Below are positions 33,080 through 45,774 of a stretch of DNA of 64,000 nucleotides, one piece after another (within the stretch, counting starts at the first letter, position 1; every line of letters begins with the position of its first letter). A program made the translations under genes and the position numbers. Where the stretch lies: contig NC_134152.1 of NCBI RefSeq assembly GCF_033958435.1, positions 12,386,001 to 12,450,000 on the forward strand, read 5' to 3'. Under the pieces are notes generated by a model. That model had not been told where the DNA came from. It was given only the letters and a program-made list of their open reading frames with translations, and searched no databases. This stretch comes from Carettochelys insculpta (taxonomy: Eukaryota; Chordata; Testudines; Carettochelyidae).

Positions 33080-33700
33080 GGCTATGTCTACACTAGCACA
33101 CTACATCCTCCAGGGCTGGTGCCGACGCACCAGCAAAGTAGCGACGCAGAACATCGAAAGGAGTCGCCCTGGAAGGAAATGTGGAGCGTCCACGCACACA
33201 AGTGCTCCCCGTCAAAATAAGGGGCCAGCAAAGCCCCAAGCCACTCCCTTAAAGGGCCACTCCCTGACACACTTGCCCTGCACAGCACGAGAACCACAGA
33301 GCCGACAACCGGTTGCAGACCCCATGCAGGCAGCATGGACCCCCAGCTGCAGCAGCAGCAGCAGCCAGAAGCCCTGGGCTAAGGGCTGCTGTACACAGTG
33401 ACCATAGAGCCTCACAGGGGTTGAACAGAGCATCTCTCAACCCCTCAGCTAATGGCTGCCATGGAGGACCCCCCTGTTTCGAAGTAGCGAGATGCGGATC
33501 GTCTACACACACCCTACTTCGATGTTGAACGTTGAAGTAGGGCGCTATTCCCATCCTTGGATAGGAATAGCAATTTCAACATCTCACCGCCTAACGTCGA
33601 TTTCAATGCTGAAATAGCTCACTGCGCATGTAGACGCAACACGTGCTATTTCGACATTGTGCCAGCTACTTCAAAGTAGCTGGCTAGTGTAGACACACCG
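33080..33700 (+). mobile_element. Diverged Harbinger MITE
   Basis: 621 bp, begins GGCTATGTCTACACTAGC, ends GCTAGTGTAGACACACCG, flanked by TAT at 33077-33079 and 33701-33703. The middle matches the other MITEs, including ATGGACCCCCAGCTGCAGCA, but the left TTCGAT palindromes are largely missing. It is a different subfamily. Confidence 0.88.
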
Positions 33701-33880
33701 TATATGTTGCTATTTTTCATGGGAAAAATTACAGGAGTTTTTTGTAGACATACATTTTATTTCTAGAATGTTTTGAATTAGGAAGACATGATGACTCCAG
33801 CTGGCTGTGAGGGCCAGTGAGGAGGGGGCTCCATGCAGTCCTGGAGGCACTGAGAACTGGCTGCCCCAGTTGCCCTCTAG

Positions 33881-34591
33881 GGCTACGTCTACACGTGCAG
33901 CCAACATCGAAATTGCTTATTTCGATGTTGCGACATCGAAATAGCCTATTTCGATGAATAACGTCTACACGTCCTCCAGGGCCGGCAACGTCGATGTTCA
34001 ACTTCGACGTTGCTCAGCCCAACATCGAAATAGGCGCAGCGAGGGAACATCTACACGTCAAAGTAGCACACATCGAAATAGGGATGCCAGGCACAGCTGC
34101 AGACAGGGTCACAGGGCGGACTCAACAGCCAGCCGCTCCCTTAAAGGGCCCCTCCCAGACACAGTTGCACTAAACAACACAAGATACACAGAGCTGACAA
34201 CTGGTTGCAGACCCTGTGCCTGCAGCAGAGATCCCCAGCTGCCGCAGAAGCAGCCAGAAGCCCTGGGCTAAGGGCTGCTGCCCACGGTGACCATAGAGCC
34301 CCGCAGGGGCTGGAGAGAGAGCATCTCTCAACCCCCCAGCTGATGGCCGCCATGGAGGACCCAGCAATTTCGACGTTACGGGACGCGGATCGTCTACACG
34401 GTCCCTACTTCGACGTTGAACGTCGAAGTAGGGCGCTATTCCTATCTCCTCATGAGGTTAGCGACTTCGACGTCTCGCCGCCTAACGTCGAAGTTAACTT
34501 CGAAATAGCGCCCGACGCGTGTAGACGCGACGGGCACTATTTCGAAGTTGGTGCCGCTACTTCGAAGTAGCGTGCACGTGTAGACGCAGCT
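33881..34591 (+). mobile_element. Full-length Harbinger MITE
   Basis: 711 bp, GGCTACGTCTACACGTGCAG to GTGCACGTGTAGACGCAGCT, flanked by TAG at 33878-33880 and 34592-34594. A good reference copy: left third with paired TATTTCGAT/ATCGAAATA hairpins, a centre with the transposase start region, and a right third with TTCGAAGTAG, CGTCGAAGTAGG and TTCGACGT repeats. Confidence 0.95.
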
Positions 34592-36768
34592 TAGGAGTGC
34601 AGAACCAGGCCCCCCATACATTGCCCAGGGGCCCAGCAATCCCATCAGCACAGGTTTAATTGAAGACAGAATTTGACCCTTCAAATTCTGTTTGGCCACA
34701 TAGGATCAAACATGCAGGAAAATTTCCCATTAAATGCGACATGAGTGCTGACGGTCTGAGGGCTGTAGCATAAGAACATAACATAAGAACATAAGAATGG
34801 CCATACTGGGTCAGACCAAAGGTCCATCCAGCCCAGTATGCCGTCTGCCGACAGTGGCCAATGCCAGGTGCCCCAGAGAAGGAGAACAGAAGACAATGAT
34901 CAAGTGATTTATCTCCTGCCATCCATCTCCTGCCCTTGTACTGAAGGCTAGGGCACCATACTTTACCCCTGGCTAATAGCCATTTATGGACCTAACCTGC
35001 AAAAATTTATCGAGCTCTTTTTTAAACCCTAATAGAGTCCTGGCCTTCACAGCCTCCTCCAGCAAGGAGTTCCACAGGTTGACTGTGCGTTGTATGAAGA
35101 AAAATTTCCTTTTATTAGTTTTGAACCTACGACCCATCAATTTCATTTGGTGTCCCCTAGTTCTTGTATTATGGGAAAAGGCAAATAATTTTTCTATATT
35201 CACTTTCTCCACACCATTCACAATTTTATATACCTCTGTCATATCGCCCTCAATCGCCTCTTTTCCAGACTGAAAAGTCCCAGTCTCTCCCCACATGGGA
35301 CCCATTCCAAACCCCTAATCATCTTAGTCGCCCTTTTCTGAACCTTTTCTAATGCCAATATATCTTTTTTGAGGTGAGGAGACCACATCTGCACACAGTA
35401 CTCAAGATGTGGGCATACCTTAGTTTTATATAGGGGAAGTATGAAATCTTTTGTCTTATTATCTATCCCTTTTTTAATAATTCCTAACATCCTATTTGCT
35501 TTACTAACTGCCGCTGCACACTGCATGGATGTCTTCAGAGAACTATCCACTATAACTCCAAGATCCCTTTCCTGATCTGTCATAGCTAAATTTGACCCCA
35601 TCATGTTGTATGTGTAATTTGGGTTATTTTTTCCAATGTGCATTACCTTACACTTACCCACATTAAATTTCATTTGCCATTTTGCTGCCCAATCACTCAG
35701 TTTGCTGAGATCTTTTTATAGTTCTTCACAATCCCTTTTGGTTTTGACTGTCCTGAACAACTTGGTGTCATTTGCAAACTTTGCCACCTCACTGCTTACC
35801 TCATTTTCTAGATCATTGATGAACAGGTTGAACAGGATTGGTCCCAGGACTGACCCCTGGGGAACACCACTAGTTACCCCACTTCATTGTGAAAATTTAC
35901 CATTCATTCCAACCCTTTGTTTTCTGTCTTTTAACCAATTCCCGATCCATGAAAGGATCTTTCCTCCTATCCCATGACCACCTAATTTACATAAAAGCCT
36001 TTGGTGTGGGACCTTGTCAAAGGCTTTCTGGAAATCTAGATATATTATGTCCACTGGGTGCCCCTTGTCTGCATGTTTATTAACCCCTTCAAAGAATTCT
36101 AACAGATTAGTTAGACACGACTTCCCTCTGCAGAAACCATGCTGACTTTTGCCCAACAATTTGTGCTCTTCTACGTGCCTTGCAATTTTATTCTTTACTA
36201 TTGTTTCTACTACTTTGCCTGGTACTGATGTTAAGACTTATCGGTCTATAATTGCCAGGGTCTCCTCTAGAGCCTTTTTTAAATATTGGCATTATATTGG
36301 CCGTCTTCCAGTCATTGGGTACCAAAGCAGATTTAAAGGATAGGTTACAAACCACTGTTAATAACTCCGCAATTTCACATTTGAGTTCTTTCAGAACCCT
36401 TGGGTGAATACCGTCTGGTCCTGGAGACTTGTTACTATTCAGCTTATCAATTAACTCCAAAACCTCCTCTAATGTCACTTCAATCTGGGAGAGTTCCTCA
36501 GATTTGTCACCTAAAAAGGCTGGCTCAGATTTAGGAACCTCTGTAACATCCTCAGCCGTGAAGACTGAAGCAAAGAAATCATTTAATCACTCCGCAATGG
36601 CACTGTCTTCCTTGATCGCTCCTTTTATATCTTTATCGTCCAAGGGCCCCACTGCTTTTTTAGTGGGCTTCCTGCTTCTAATGTATTTAAAAAACATTTT
36701 ACTATCATTTTTTGAATTTTTGGCTAGCTGTTCCTCAAAATCTTTTTTGGCTTTTCTTACTACATTAT

Positions 36769-37696
36769 GGCTACGTCTACACGTGAAGCCAACATCAAAA
36801 TAGCATTTCGATGTAGCAACATCGAAATAGGCTATTTCGATGAATAACGTCTACACGTCCTCCAGGGCCGGCAACGTCGATGTTCAACTTCGACGTTGCG
36901 CGGCACCACATCGAAATAGGCGCTGCGAGGGTACGTCTACACGCCAAAGTAGCACACATCGAAATAAGGGTGCCAGGCACAGCTGCAGACAGGGTCACAG
37001 GGTGGACTCAACAGCAAGCCGCTCCCTTAAAGGGCCCCTCCCAGACACAGTTGCACTAAACAACACAAGATACACAGAGCCGACAACTGGTTGCAGACCC
37101 TGTGCCTGCAGCATGGATCCCCAGCTGCCGCAGCAGCAGCCAGAAGCCCTGGGCTAAGGGCTGCTGCCCACGGTGACCATAGAGCCCCTCAGGGGCTGGA
37201 GAGAGAGCATCTCTCAACCCCCCAGCTGATGGCCGCCATGGAGGACCCGGCAATTTCGACGTTGCGGGATGCGGATCGTCTACACGGTCCCTACTTCGAC
37301 GTTGAACGTTGAAAATAGAAAGGAACACAAACACTCCCAAATTAAGTGTCATAAACTGTGTCTACACGTGCACGCTACTTCGAAGTAGTGGCACTAACTT
37401 CGAAATAGCGCCCGTCGCGGCTACACGCGTCGGGCGCTATTTCGAAGTTAACTTCGATGTTAGGCGGCGAGACGTCGAAGTCGCTAACCTCATGAGGGGA
37501 TCGGAATAGCGCCCTACTTCGTGAACGTCGAAGTAGGGCGCTATTCCGATCCCCTCATGAGGTTAGCGACTTCGACATCTCGCCGCCTAACATCGAAGTT
37601 AACTTCGAAATAGCGCCCGACGCGTGTAGCCGCGACGGGCGCTATTTCGAAGTTAGTGCCACTACTTCGAAGTAGCGTGCACGTGTAGACACAGTT
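36769..37696 (+). mobile_element. Harbinger MITE rearranged into a large palindrome
   Basis: Left end GGCTACGTCTACACGTGAAG at 36769 and right end GTAGACACAGTT at 37696, flanked by TAT (36766-36768, 37697-37699). The element should be about 712 bp but is 928 bp, because an inverted copy of its right 170 bp plus about 43 bp of flanking CR1 sequence has been inserted at its central hairpin. Confidence 0.93.
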
Positions 37697-37739
37697 TATG
37701 ACACTTAATTTGGGAGTGTTTGTGTTCCTTTCTATTTTC
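37311..37739. repeat. Near-perfect palindrome, 211-bp arms
   Basis: Arms 37311-37521 and 37529-37739, spacer TGAACGT. I found one mismatch between the arms. The outer ~43 bp of each arm are CR1 coding sequence and the inner part is the MITE right end. Confidence 0.95.
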
Positions 37740-39133
37740 CTCACTAGGATTTGACTTCCACTTTTTAAAAGCTGCCCTTTTCTCTCTCACTGCCTTTTTG
37801 ACATGGCTGTTAAGCCATGGTGGTTCTTTGTTAGGTCTCTTACTGTGTTTTTTTATTTGGGCTATACATTTAAGTTGGGCCTCTAGTATGGTGTCTTTAA
37901 ACAGTTTCCATGCAGCTTCCAGGGATTTTAGTTTAGTTACTCTACCTTTTAGTTTCTGTTTAACTAGCTTCCTCATTTTAGTGTAATTCCCCTTTTTGGA
38001 ATTAAATGCCGGAGTGTTTGACCATTGCGGTGTTCTTCCCAACACAGGAATATTAAAAGTTATTATATTGTGGTCACTATTTCCAAGCGGTCCAGTAACA
38101 GTTACCTCTTGGACCAGATCCTGCGTTCCAGTCAGGACTAGATCGAGAATTGACTCTCCCCTTGTGGGTTCCTGTACTAGCTGCTCCAAGAAGCAGTCAT
38201 TTAAGGCATCAAGCAATTTAATCTCTGAATCCCATCCTGAGGTGACATGTACCCAATCAATATGGGGATAATTGAAATCTCCTATTATTACTGTGTTTTT
38301 TATTTTGATAGCCTCTCTAATCTCCTTTAACATTTCAGCATCACTATCACTGTCCTGGTTAGGTGGTCGGTAATATATTCCTAATGCCATATTCATAATA
38401 GAGGAATGAATTGTTATCCATAATGATTCTATGGAACATTTTGATTCCTTTAGGATTTTTGCTTCATTTGCTTCTATATTATCCTTCACTTATAGTACCA
38501 CTCCGCCACCCGCACGACCTGTTCTGTCTTTCCGATATAATTTATATCCCGGTATGATAGTGTCCCACTGATTGTCCTCATTCCACCATGTTTCTGTGAT
38601 GCCTATTATGTCAACTTCCTCCTTTGATATGAGGTACTCCAGTTCACCCATCTTATTAGACAGACTCCTAGCATTTGTGTAAAAGCACTTTAAAAAACTA
38701 CCACTATTTATATGTCTGCCTTTCACAGACGCATTGGATTTTTTTATATGCGATTGTTTCACATCTGATCTTGCCCATATATTATTTCCCACGTTCCCTA
38801 TCTGACTAACTTCTAGGGAATCCCTATCTATGGAGCCTCGTGTAAGAGAAGTCTCTGTCCGATCCAGGTGCTCCCTCACACCAATCGGCTTTCCCCCACC
38901 TCTTAGTTTAAAAACTGCTCTACGACCTTTTTAATGTTTAATGCCAGCAGTCTGGATCCACCTTGTTTTAGGTGGAGCCCATCATTCCTGTATAGGCTCC
39001 CCCTACCCCAAAAGTGTCCCCAGTTCCTAATAAATCTAAACCCCTCTTCCCTACATCATCGTCTCATCCACGCATTGAGACTCTGAAGTTCTGCCTAGTA
39101 TGGACTAGCTGATGGTATGAGGGCTGTAGCATA

Positions 39134-42100
39134 GCCTAGCATAGACTATGGCAGTAAAAGCTTATCTGTATCATGTCGCTAATATGTTGTAGGGCTGAGT
39201 CCTCCTGACCTGACAGTCAAGAGAGAGTATTTTGGGTCAATGGCTCCATGTTTACCAAGTGTCTCCTGTGAGAAAACCAGCACAAGCATTGTAGGATGTA
39301 ACCTTCCCCACACTGACATTAACACAGGATAATGTCTTATTGCACTAAGCTGTGCTGTCTTACTGGCAACTGACACTGTATGGTGAGTTTCAGTGAGTTT
39401 TACACAAATAATTCTTTGAACTCTTCAGTACGCTGTTATCTTTTAATTCTCTAACCACTACTCAGCAACAGATGGTGCCTCACTCCAACACTATAAGGAT
39501 CACAAGAAAGGATGCATCAAGCTTCAACAGGCATTGTCTCATCTCAAATGTGCCATATGTCATGCCAGACATGACATGTTCAAACCTTCTGCAATGTTCT
39601 GCAGGTCTGAATTTCTGTCTAATGAGCAGAAGAGACCACAGAAGCCTGGGCCCTACATCACAGCCTCTGTACAGCCACTTTTTACAAAATTTGAAATTCT
39701 CTTTCCTTCATTTTAAGGCTGAAAAATGTAGGTCTGAAATATAGACCACAGCCACAACTCCCAGCCATAGGTAAAAGTAAGCTGCAAAATACAAAGCTGT
39801 AAGAAATGAATAATAGTACCAGGCTGAAAGATTTCTCTGACTGCCAGAGAACCTCCTTACTCCAGTGCCTTTTACTTATGTCTGTGTCAACTGCTGAAAT
39901 CCCTCTTTTTGCTTCAACGTCTCAGAGCTCGTCTTCATGTCTTTTCCCCCAGTCTTGTGCTTGATTTATTATTGACCTTGTGTTGTCATTTACACTAGTG
40001 CAAAATTGGTATAAAGTAGGCTACCATTCTGAGGGCTTTCACATTTACAATGCTGCAGTAGTACTGCTGCAGTATGTCAGTGACGACACTACCTACACTA
40101 ACAAGAGGGTCTCTCCTGTTACCATAGATATTCCATATCCCGGAGCGGTGGTAGCTGGGTTGACAGGAGAAGTTTGCCACTGACCTAGCATGGTCTATAC
40201 TGGAGATTAGGTTGGTTTAATGATGTGGCTCAGACACATGGATCTTTCACACCCCTGAATGATATACTAACCTGAATTCCTAATGCAGACCAAGCCTCAT
40301 TCAGCAGCTCTTCACATCCACCTTGCACTGGAATTAAATGAATAAACATGTGGCAAGTGCAGGGGTGAATCAGATCATTTGTCACCATTGGCCAGATCCT
40401 CAGCTAGTGTAAATTGGCATTGCTCCAGTGAGTTTAGTACCACTTTTCCTTTCTTAGCTCTGGAAGCATTGGTCCTGAGAGAATACTGGGTGAATTCATT
40501 CTACATAAGAACAGGCCTATGATCGAAACATGCTCAGACATTTTTTAATCCCAGGATTCCACAGCAGTGGGAAATCCTCATTTACCATCCAGGCCAGCTG
40601 TCAGATCACACTGCGCCATTACGGCAATGCCTATGATTGGCACAAGCATGCTCTGAATACAGAATAGTAACTCCTGGTATTCCACAAAGCAAAATGCCAG
40701 TGTTATCCATGTTTAGATATGCCCTAAAGGCAAATACAATCTCTCAAATCTATGAACAAGGAAAGTCCATTGGCATATGCTAAAACCCCAAGATGAAATT
40801 CAGCCAAGCTAGGAGACCTGTTTTCCCCGCTTACCTCCATAAGATAGTTTGACTTACTAAATTTTATGTTTTGTGGAGTTAGATTTAAGGGCTGAGATTT
40901 ACAGTGTTAATGATGGCACATTATTTTATGTTATAGCTTTCCAGCTGGATGGCTCTAGTATATCATGCGTGTTATGCTTTAAACAAAGCACACAAGATCT
41001 TTTATAGGGGAAAAGGCACTATGATGCATTTATTGAGATTATAACAGTAGCATATGCTTTTCAGTTACACACACATACACACACCATGCACACAGTCCTG
41101 CCAAATGATGTTATAGGTACCAGTGCAGAGCCTGGATCAATCTAGTGGCCAGCTAGATTGATCACAGAGGGGAAGCAGGACCTTGTCAGTCGTGATCCGA
41201 TGCTCTCCTGGTTTTGGTGGCAAGACAAACCCAAAGTCCCATGCAAAAGCACCCTGCTTTTATAAGCCTTTTCTCCATTGGAGTTTGCTGTGACAGTCTG
41301 TGACTTGAGTGTTATCTTTTCAATACCAATCATTCTCAATACATCTCCAAAAGGCTCATTCTGTAATCATTTGTCTTTGGGGTGCCTGCTTCATGCTTTA
41401 GAGTCATCAATCTGCCAATCCAATCACTTCTTGAATGGGGGTACACAGTGATGGTCCTTCTCTGATGCCGTGAAGTCTGTCTTCACCCACACTTCACCTC
41501 TCCTTTCTTGGCCATCTGACTCTGGGGATAACCTTGGCACCTTTATCTCACAGACATACCACTTTCACACATAAACAATTCTTACAGGGACTCTCAGAAA
41601 AAAACAGAGTAAAGGGCATTGTAAATCAAACAATTAAGGCTTCAGCCTTCAACATCACCCTGTAATCTTATTAACATAGACAATATACCAAAACTCTGTC
41701 TCTTTACCTACTAAACTCTAAAACAAAGAGACATATAGTCAATTAAAGAACTTAATCAATAAAATGTTCCATGTGTTAATATGTTACCTTACATTGCTAC
41801 ATTGATAAGCCTAAAATTCAAAGTTTAAAGAGAATAAAACTTTCAAATCCAACTTGCACATCAGTGGTAACATACATTACAAATGCAAACCTAGTAAGGC
41901 GGTCTACCTCAGTGCTTATTGAACTTTCCTTCTGATACCTCTTAGGTAAAAAATATTAAAACCCATTAGGCTGGTGCATGATATAAGTAACTCACTATGG
42001 TACACCAACTATAAACCTTAAATTCTTGTGAGTATGATTGAATAAACGGGGAACCAGTCTAATCTCTTTGAAAGGTTAGGACTCTGTTGTACACCATTCA

Positions 42101-45100
42101 CTCTATATTTTAGGCAGTCATAATTTGGTTTAATGAAGATTTCAGTGGGAACTAAGGTGGTTTGGGTCACAGACTTGTGCTAGCAGGGTTTACATTAGCT
42201 CTTTTAAAATAGCTGTGTTGACAATGTTTTAACATTGCAAGCTGGGCTGGATCTCAGGCTGTGTCAAAGCACGGTCACACAGCTATCTTTAGAGTACTAG
42301 CATGAAGCTTGCAGTGAGCCTAGGCTGGGAGGCTTGCTCCTGGTGCAGACATACCCTAACAGACCATAGACTAGGCTCATTAAGTCAATGGGTTACTTTC
42401 CATTCACTCCAATTCACAATGGCTCAGATTCCATATGCACCAAAAATGTTGAGCTAAAAAAATAGCTAGCGGTGTTTCTGCAAAACAGCATGAGATGCTT
42501 AAAAATCAAGTGCAGAGATAAGTCAGTAAACATTGTCTCTTCTAATCAAATACAGAAGACACTGGAAGAACATAGCTAGAGATGTAAAATCTGCACACTC
42601 CCCAGCCATTTTGTCCATGTTGTCTGCAGTATGGACACAATTTCCAGAAGCAGACATTTTAGTAGGCACAATTTGATCATTGGCACAACACACTTGGTGC
42701 GACAGTTTTAGCTATATATTAGTCAAAGGTTTGGCGCACAAAACAAAAACAAAACTTGGGCACTCACCAAGGCTACCACCCAGGTGCAATGTTTATTTAA
42801 ATGGTTGTGATTGGATGATTCTGTATTTATGTAGCAGTTATAATCTTTGTGCTTATATTGAGAATGGAAGTATCTTAATGGATCCAAGTATTATAATGAG
42901 GCTGGGCAAATGCTAAAATTTGTATCTAGAATCTTCAGTGGTTGAAATACAGATATCTGGCAGTGGACAACTTGAAGAGCATAATTAATGTTTTGCTACA
43001 AGAGCATAGTAGATTGAAGTGTAGTAGATTGAATGATTTAATCAGTACTTTGTTTTCTAGTCATTAGGGATTCTTAGCAAATCAGTGACTGTAACTGACA
43101 TGTTCATGAGGTCTAATAATGTGAAGGTATTAAATTATACATAATCTAGATGAATGTGTTTGTAGCTAAATGTGATTGCTTGGGCAAAAGGGAACTAATT
43201 CTTCACACAATTTGTTGAATTCCAGTCCATCTTTTATTTTAATCTGTAAATGCACGATGGAAGAAGGCTTTAAAAATTATGGTGTCGGCTCACTTATAGT
43301 TACAATTTATTGCATAATACAACATTATGAAGATTATGTCATTGTGCAGTAATATATTTTTGAGCATTGACTTTACCTAATGAGTTTTTTTGCTAGACTA
43401 ATAGTGTTGTCCCTTATTACAAATCACACCACACTACAAAGGTCTCAGGTTCTCTACAAAGTTGGCATAAGCTTGAATACAAGTGCACTGGGTGAAAATT
43501 TGTTCCACCCCCACTAAGCCGAAGTATTCAGGTAGAGTGTGGGGATACTGTAATGGTGAATTCCCCCCACTTTGCAAATAAGGCCTAGGGCATATCCTCC
43601 AGAGGTCATAAGGCTGATGTATCTGTGTAAATATGGATTGGCAGCAATGCCCCATCCTATCCCTAGACTGCCCACAAAGCGACTTTCCGTGGAGGCTCGT
43701 ATGGATACCAATTCTGCAGTGCATAGGAGACATGCAGGCTGCCTCAACTGCCTGCTCAACCTCTAACTCCCCTGTGTAGCCCCTGTCTAGAGCTCTGGTG
43801 AGCCTTGTGCTGGCCCTTTGCCCCAGGGATAAGTTTAATCTATTGTTAATACTTCTATGCTTACAGAGATTTCAAGTCCAATCAGTAAAGTGTTCAAAGG
43901 ACCAACATATATTGCACATCACTCACAGGGAAAACAGGCACCAAAGTGCTGTTATTCAAATTAAACAAAGAATAATTAAAGGTAGTTCATTTCATGAAAA
44001 AATCATGGACACCAAGAGGGCGGATTCACTAACGCCTATAGAATCCTTGAACTCTGTCCCCCTCTGGACATATGATATGAACATAATAAGGCAAAAAATC
44101 TGCTCACTACAAAATGCTTTATTACTGCGTGGAGAGCTGACCCTTGCCTAACGTACTGGTTAGGGCAGGTCATTTAAGAATAACCCTTAATTGTGTGAAC
44201 AGTATTTCCTGTCTAAGAGAGCATTAGGTCATGGAGCTAAGACCATGGTCAGCCAGTCCATACAGTACTGAGCACAATAATAGTGTTAATTAAACAACAA
44301 TAATAATAACAATCCCTCAGCAAAACTCCTGCTTTGGTCAAAACACAAGCTTCATTAGCCTTCTAACTTACCCTGGCTAGCTAATATTTGGCAGAAGTGG
44401 GGCATGCTGCTTTTTAAAAATGACTCACTAACAAAAACACAACAGAGAACCTGAATTGCATCACGAGTCTTTTCTGCTGGGACCAGGGATTTCCCAAAGT
44501 GACACTTCTATGCAAAATGTTTTGACAGCACTAACAGGAGTTCCTGACTTACCTTACCACCAAGGGGCTATGAAATATGTTGCAGCTGTGAACATTGCCC
44601 TCTGTGATAATGTATAACACAGCTCTTAACGAAAAGCAGACACCATTAACATGGCTAGTGTCAGCCATGGATGGGTTATCATTACCCCATCAGCTTCCAA
44701 ATGTAAAATCCATCATTTTTACAATGCTATTTCAATGTTAGCTGTTTTTTTTAAAAAGACAGAGCAGAGATCAATTGCTAGTGAGACAGGTGAAAGTCAA
44801 GGAAATTGCTCTAAAAGATCAGCTTCCTAATTCTAAATGATCAATAATTAAGGATACTGACCAGTTAGCCCCTAATTGTTGTAGCACTACTGGGATCTTT
44901 TATGCTGGGTTGCACCAGCTGAGATTCTGATGCTTTCTTGGGTTTAAATGGTGAGACACGCTGAACCTGTGGGAGAACTCCAGCATCTGAAAGTGAAAAA
45001 AACCATAAAATATCATTCAAAATAATGTGTACAGAGTCACACTGCTTACCCCGAGCATTTGATATATATTACACGCTTGATTCAAGTGCATAGGGAAGAA

Positions 45101-45438
45101 GGAAGTACATCACTAAGTAGAATTATGTGTCCTTCTTCTCACCAGGAGGAACGTGTTCACAGTCAACAGCTCTGGTGAGCATGTGCTATGCTTAACAATA
45201 AATACACTAGCCATCATGTGAGCTATCCACATGACTCTTCCTGCAACAATAAACCCATCGTGTCCCTTGCTGTTTGGCCAGCATAGTCCAAACTGTAATA
45301 TTTTGTGCCATGGGCCATGGCACAATGTCATTTGAGCAGCTGCCTGGCTCAGACCACTGTTCATATGAGGATTTGTGGCATCTTTCATCCTCTTACTTCT
45401 CATGTTTTCCTCAGTCAATTTAGATATATAAAAACTAA
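39134..45438. other. Unassigned DNA, mostly unique
   Basis: No gene recognised. Small repeats: an amniote-type repeat near 40389-40440 (GGCCAGATCCTCAGC), a short CA tract near 41068-41090, and a foldback MITE fragment at about 42185-42362 ending GCAGACATACCC. The rest shows only short open frames. Confidence 0.4.
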
Positions 45439-45439
45439 A

Positions 45440-45546
45440 AAGCGTTTAGGCATAACTGACCCTTGGCCCACGTCAAGAGTAGAATTTGAACTCAAAACCT
45501 TCAGTGCTAAGAGCACACAACACATTTGTTTGAGCTAAAGGCCTAA
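45440..45546 (-). repeat. tRNA-derived SINE head, decayed
   Basis: On the minus strand GCCTTTAGCTCAAACAAATG and, about 40 bp later, GAGTTCAAATTCT correspond to pol III A and B boxes. It does not fold as a real tRNA gene. Confidence 0.45.
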
Positions 45547-45774
45547 CTCAACCCCAATGAAAGCAATAATGCTTAAACTTCTTTTATGTGACTGATAGAC
45601 CTTCAGTGTGTTTGCTCAGCATCTGATGCTAACTGGGATGTGAAGTGGGCAGGGTTACCTAGAGGCAACAGAAAGTAAAACAATCAAAGGGTATGATCAG
45701 ACTGATCCTGCGAGGAGCTAAGTATCCTCACATCTTCTTGAGGTCAGAGAAAATTAAAGGCACTCGGCAGTTTC

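Larger units (their letters stand above)
34973..38879 (-). pseudogene. CR1 ORF2: endonuclease and reverse transcriptase
   Basis: The apurinic-like endonuclease lies at 38879-37700: NARSLSNKMGELEYLI, ITETWWNED, then a stop at 38490, YYRPPNQ, GDFNYPHIDW and SDHNIITF. The MITE interrupts it at ENRKEHKHSQIKCHKL. The RT follows below 36769: NKSPGPDGIHPRVLK, NYRPISL, SQHGFCRGKSCLTNL and IIYLDFQKAFDKVPHQ. The catalytic box reads FAND (Asn codon at 35770-35772) where CR1 has FADD. A TAA lies near 35717. The C-terminal part has MKFNVGKCKVMHIG, CPHLEYCVQMWSP, RATKMIRGLEW and TVNLWNSLLEEAV. Several stops and frame changes make it non-functional. Confidence 0.93.
34773..39107 (-). mobile_element. CR1 LINE with a long target-site duplication
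   Basis: 4.3 kb on the minus strand, interrupted by a MITE at 36769-37696. The 3' end has the standard CR1 tail made of TTCTTATG units (plus-strand CATAAGAA) and a 3' UTR. The 5' end is cut near the start of ORF2. It is flanked by a 26-bp direct repeat (24 of 26 identical; TGAGGGCTGTAGCATA is perfect) at 34747-34772 and 39108-39133, which fixes both borders. Confidence 0.93.

Noticed and set aside
37309..37744. Similar short peptides (VNFDVRRRDVEVANLMR type) read from many MITEs on both strands
   Set aside because: They arise from palindromic MITE ends translated by chance. Similarity reflects the repeat DNA, not a conserved protein.
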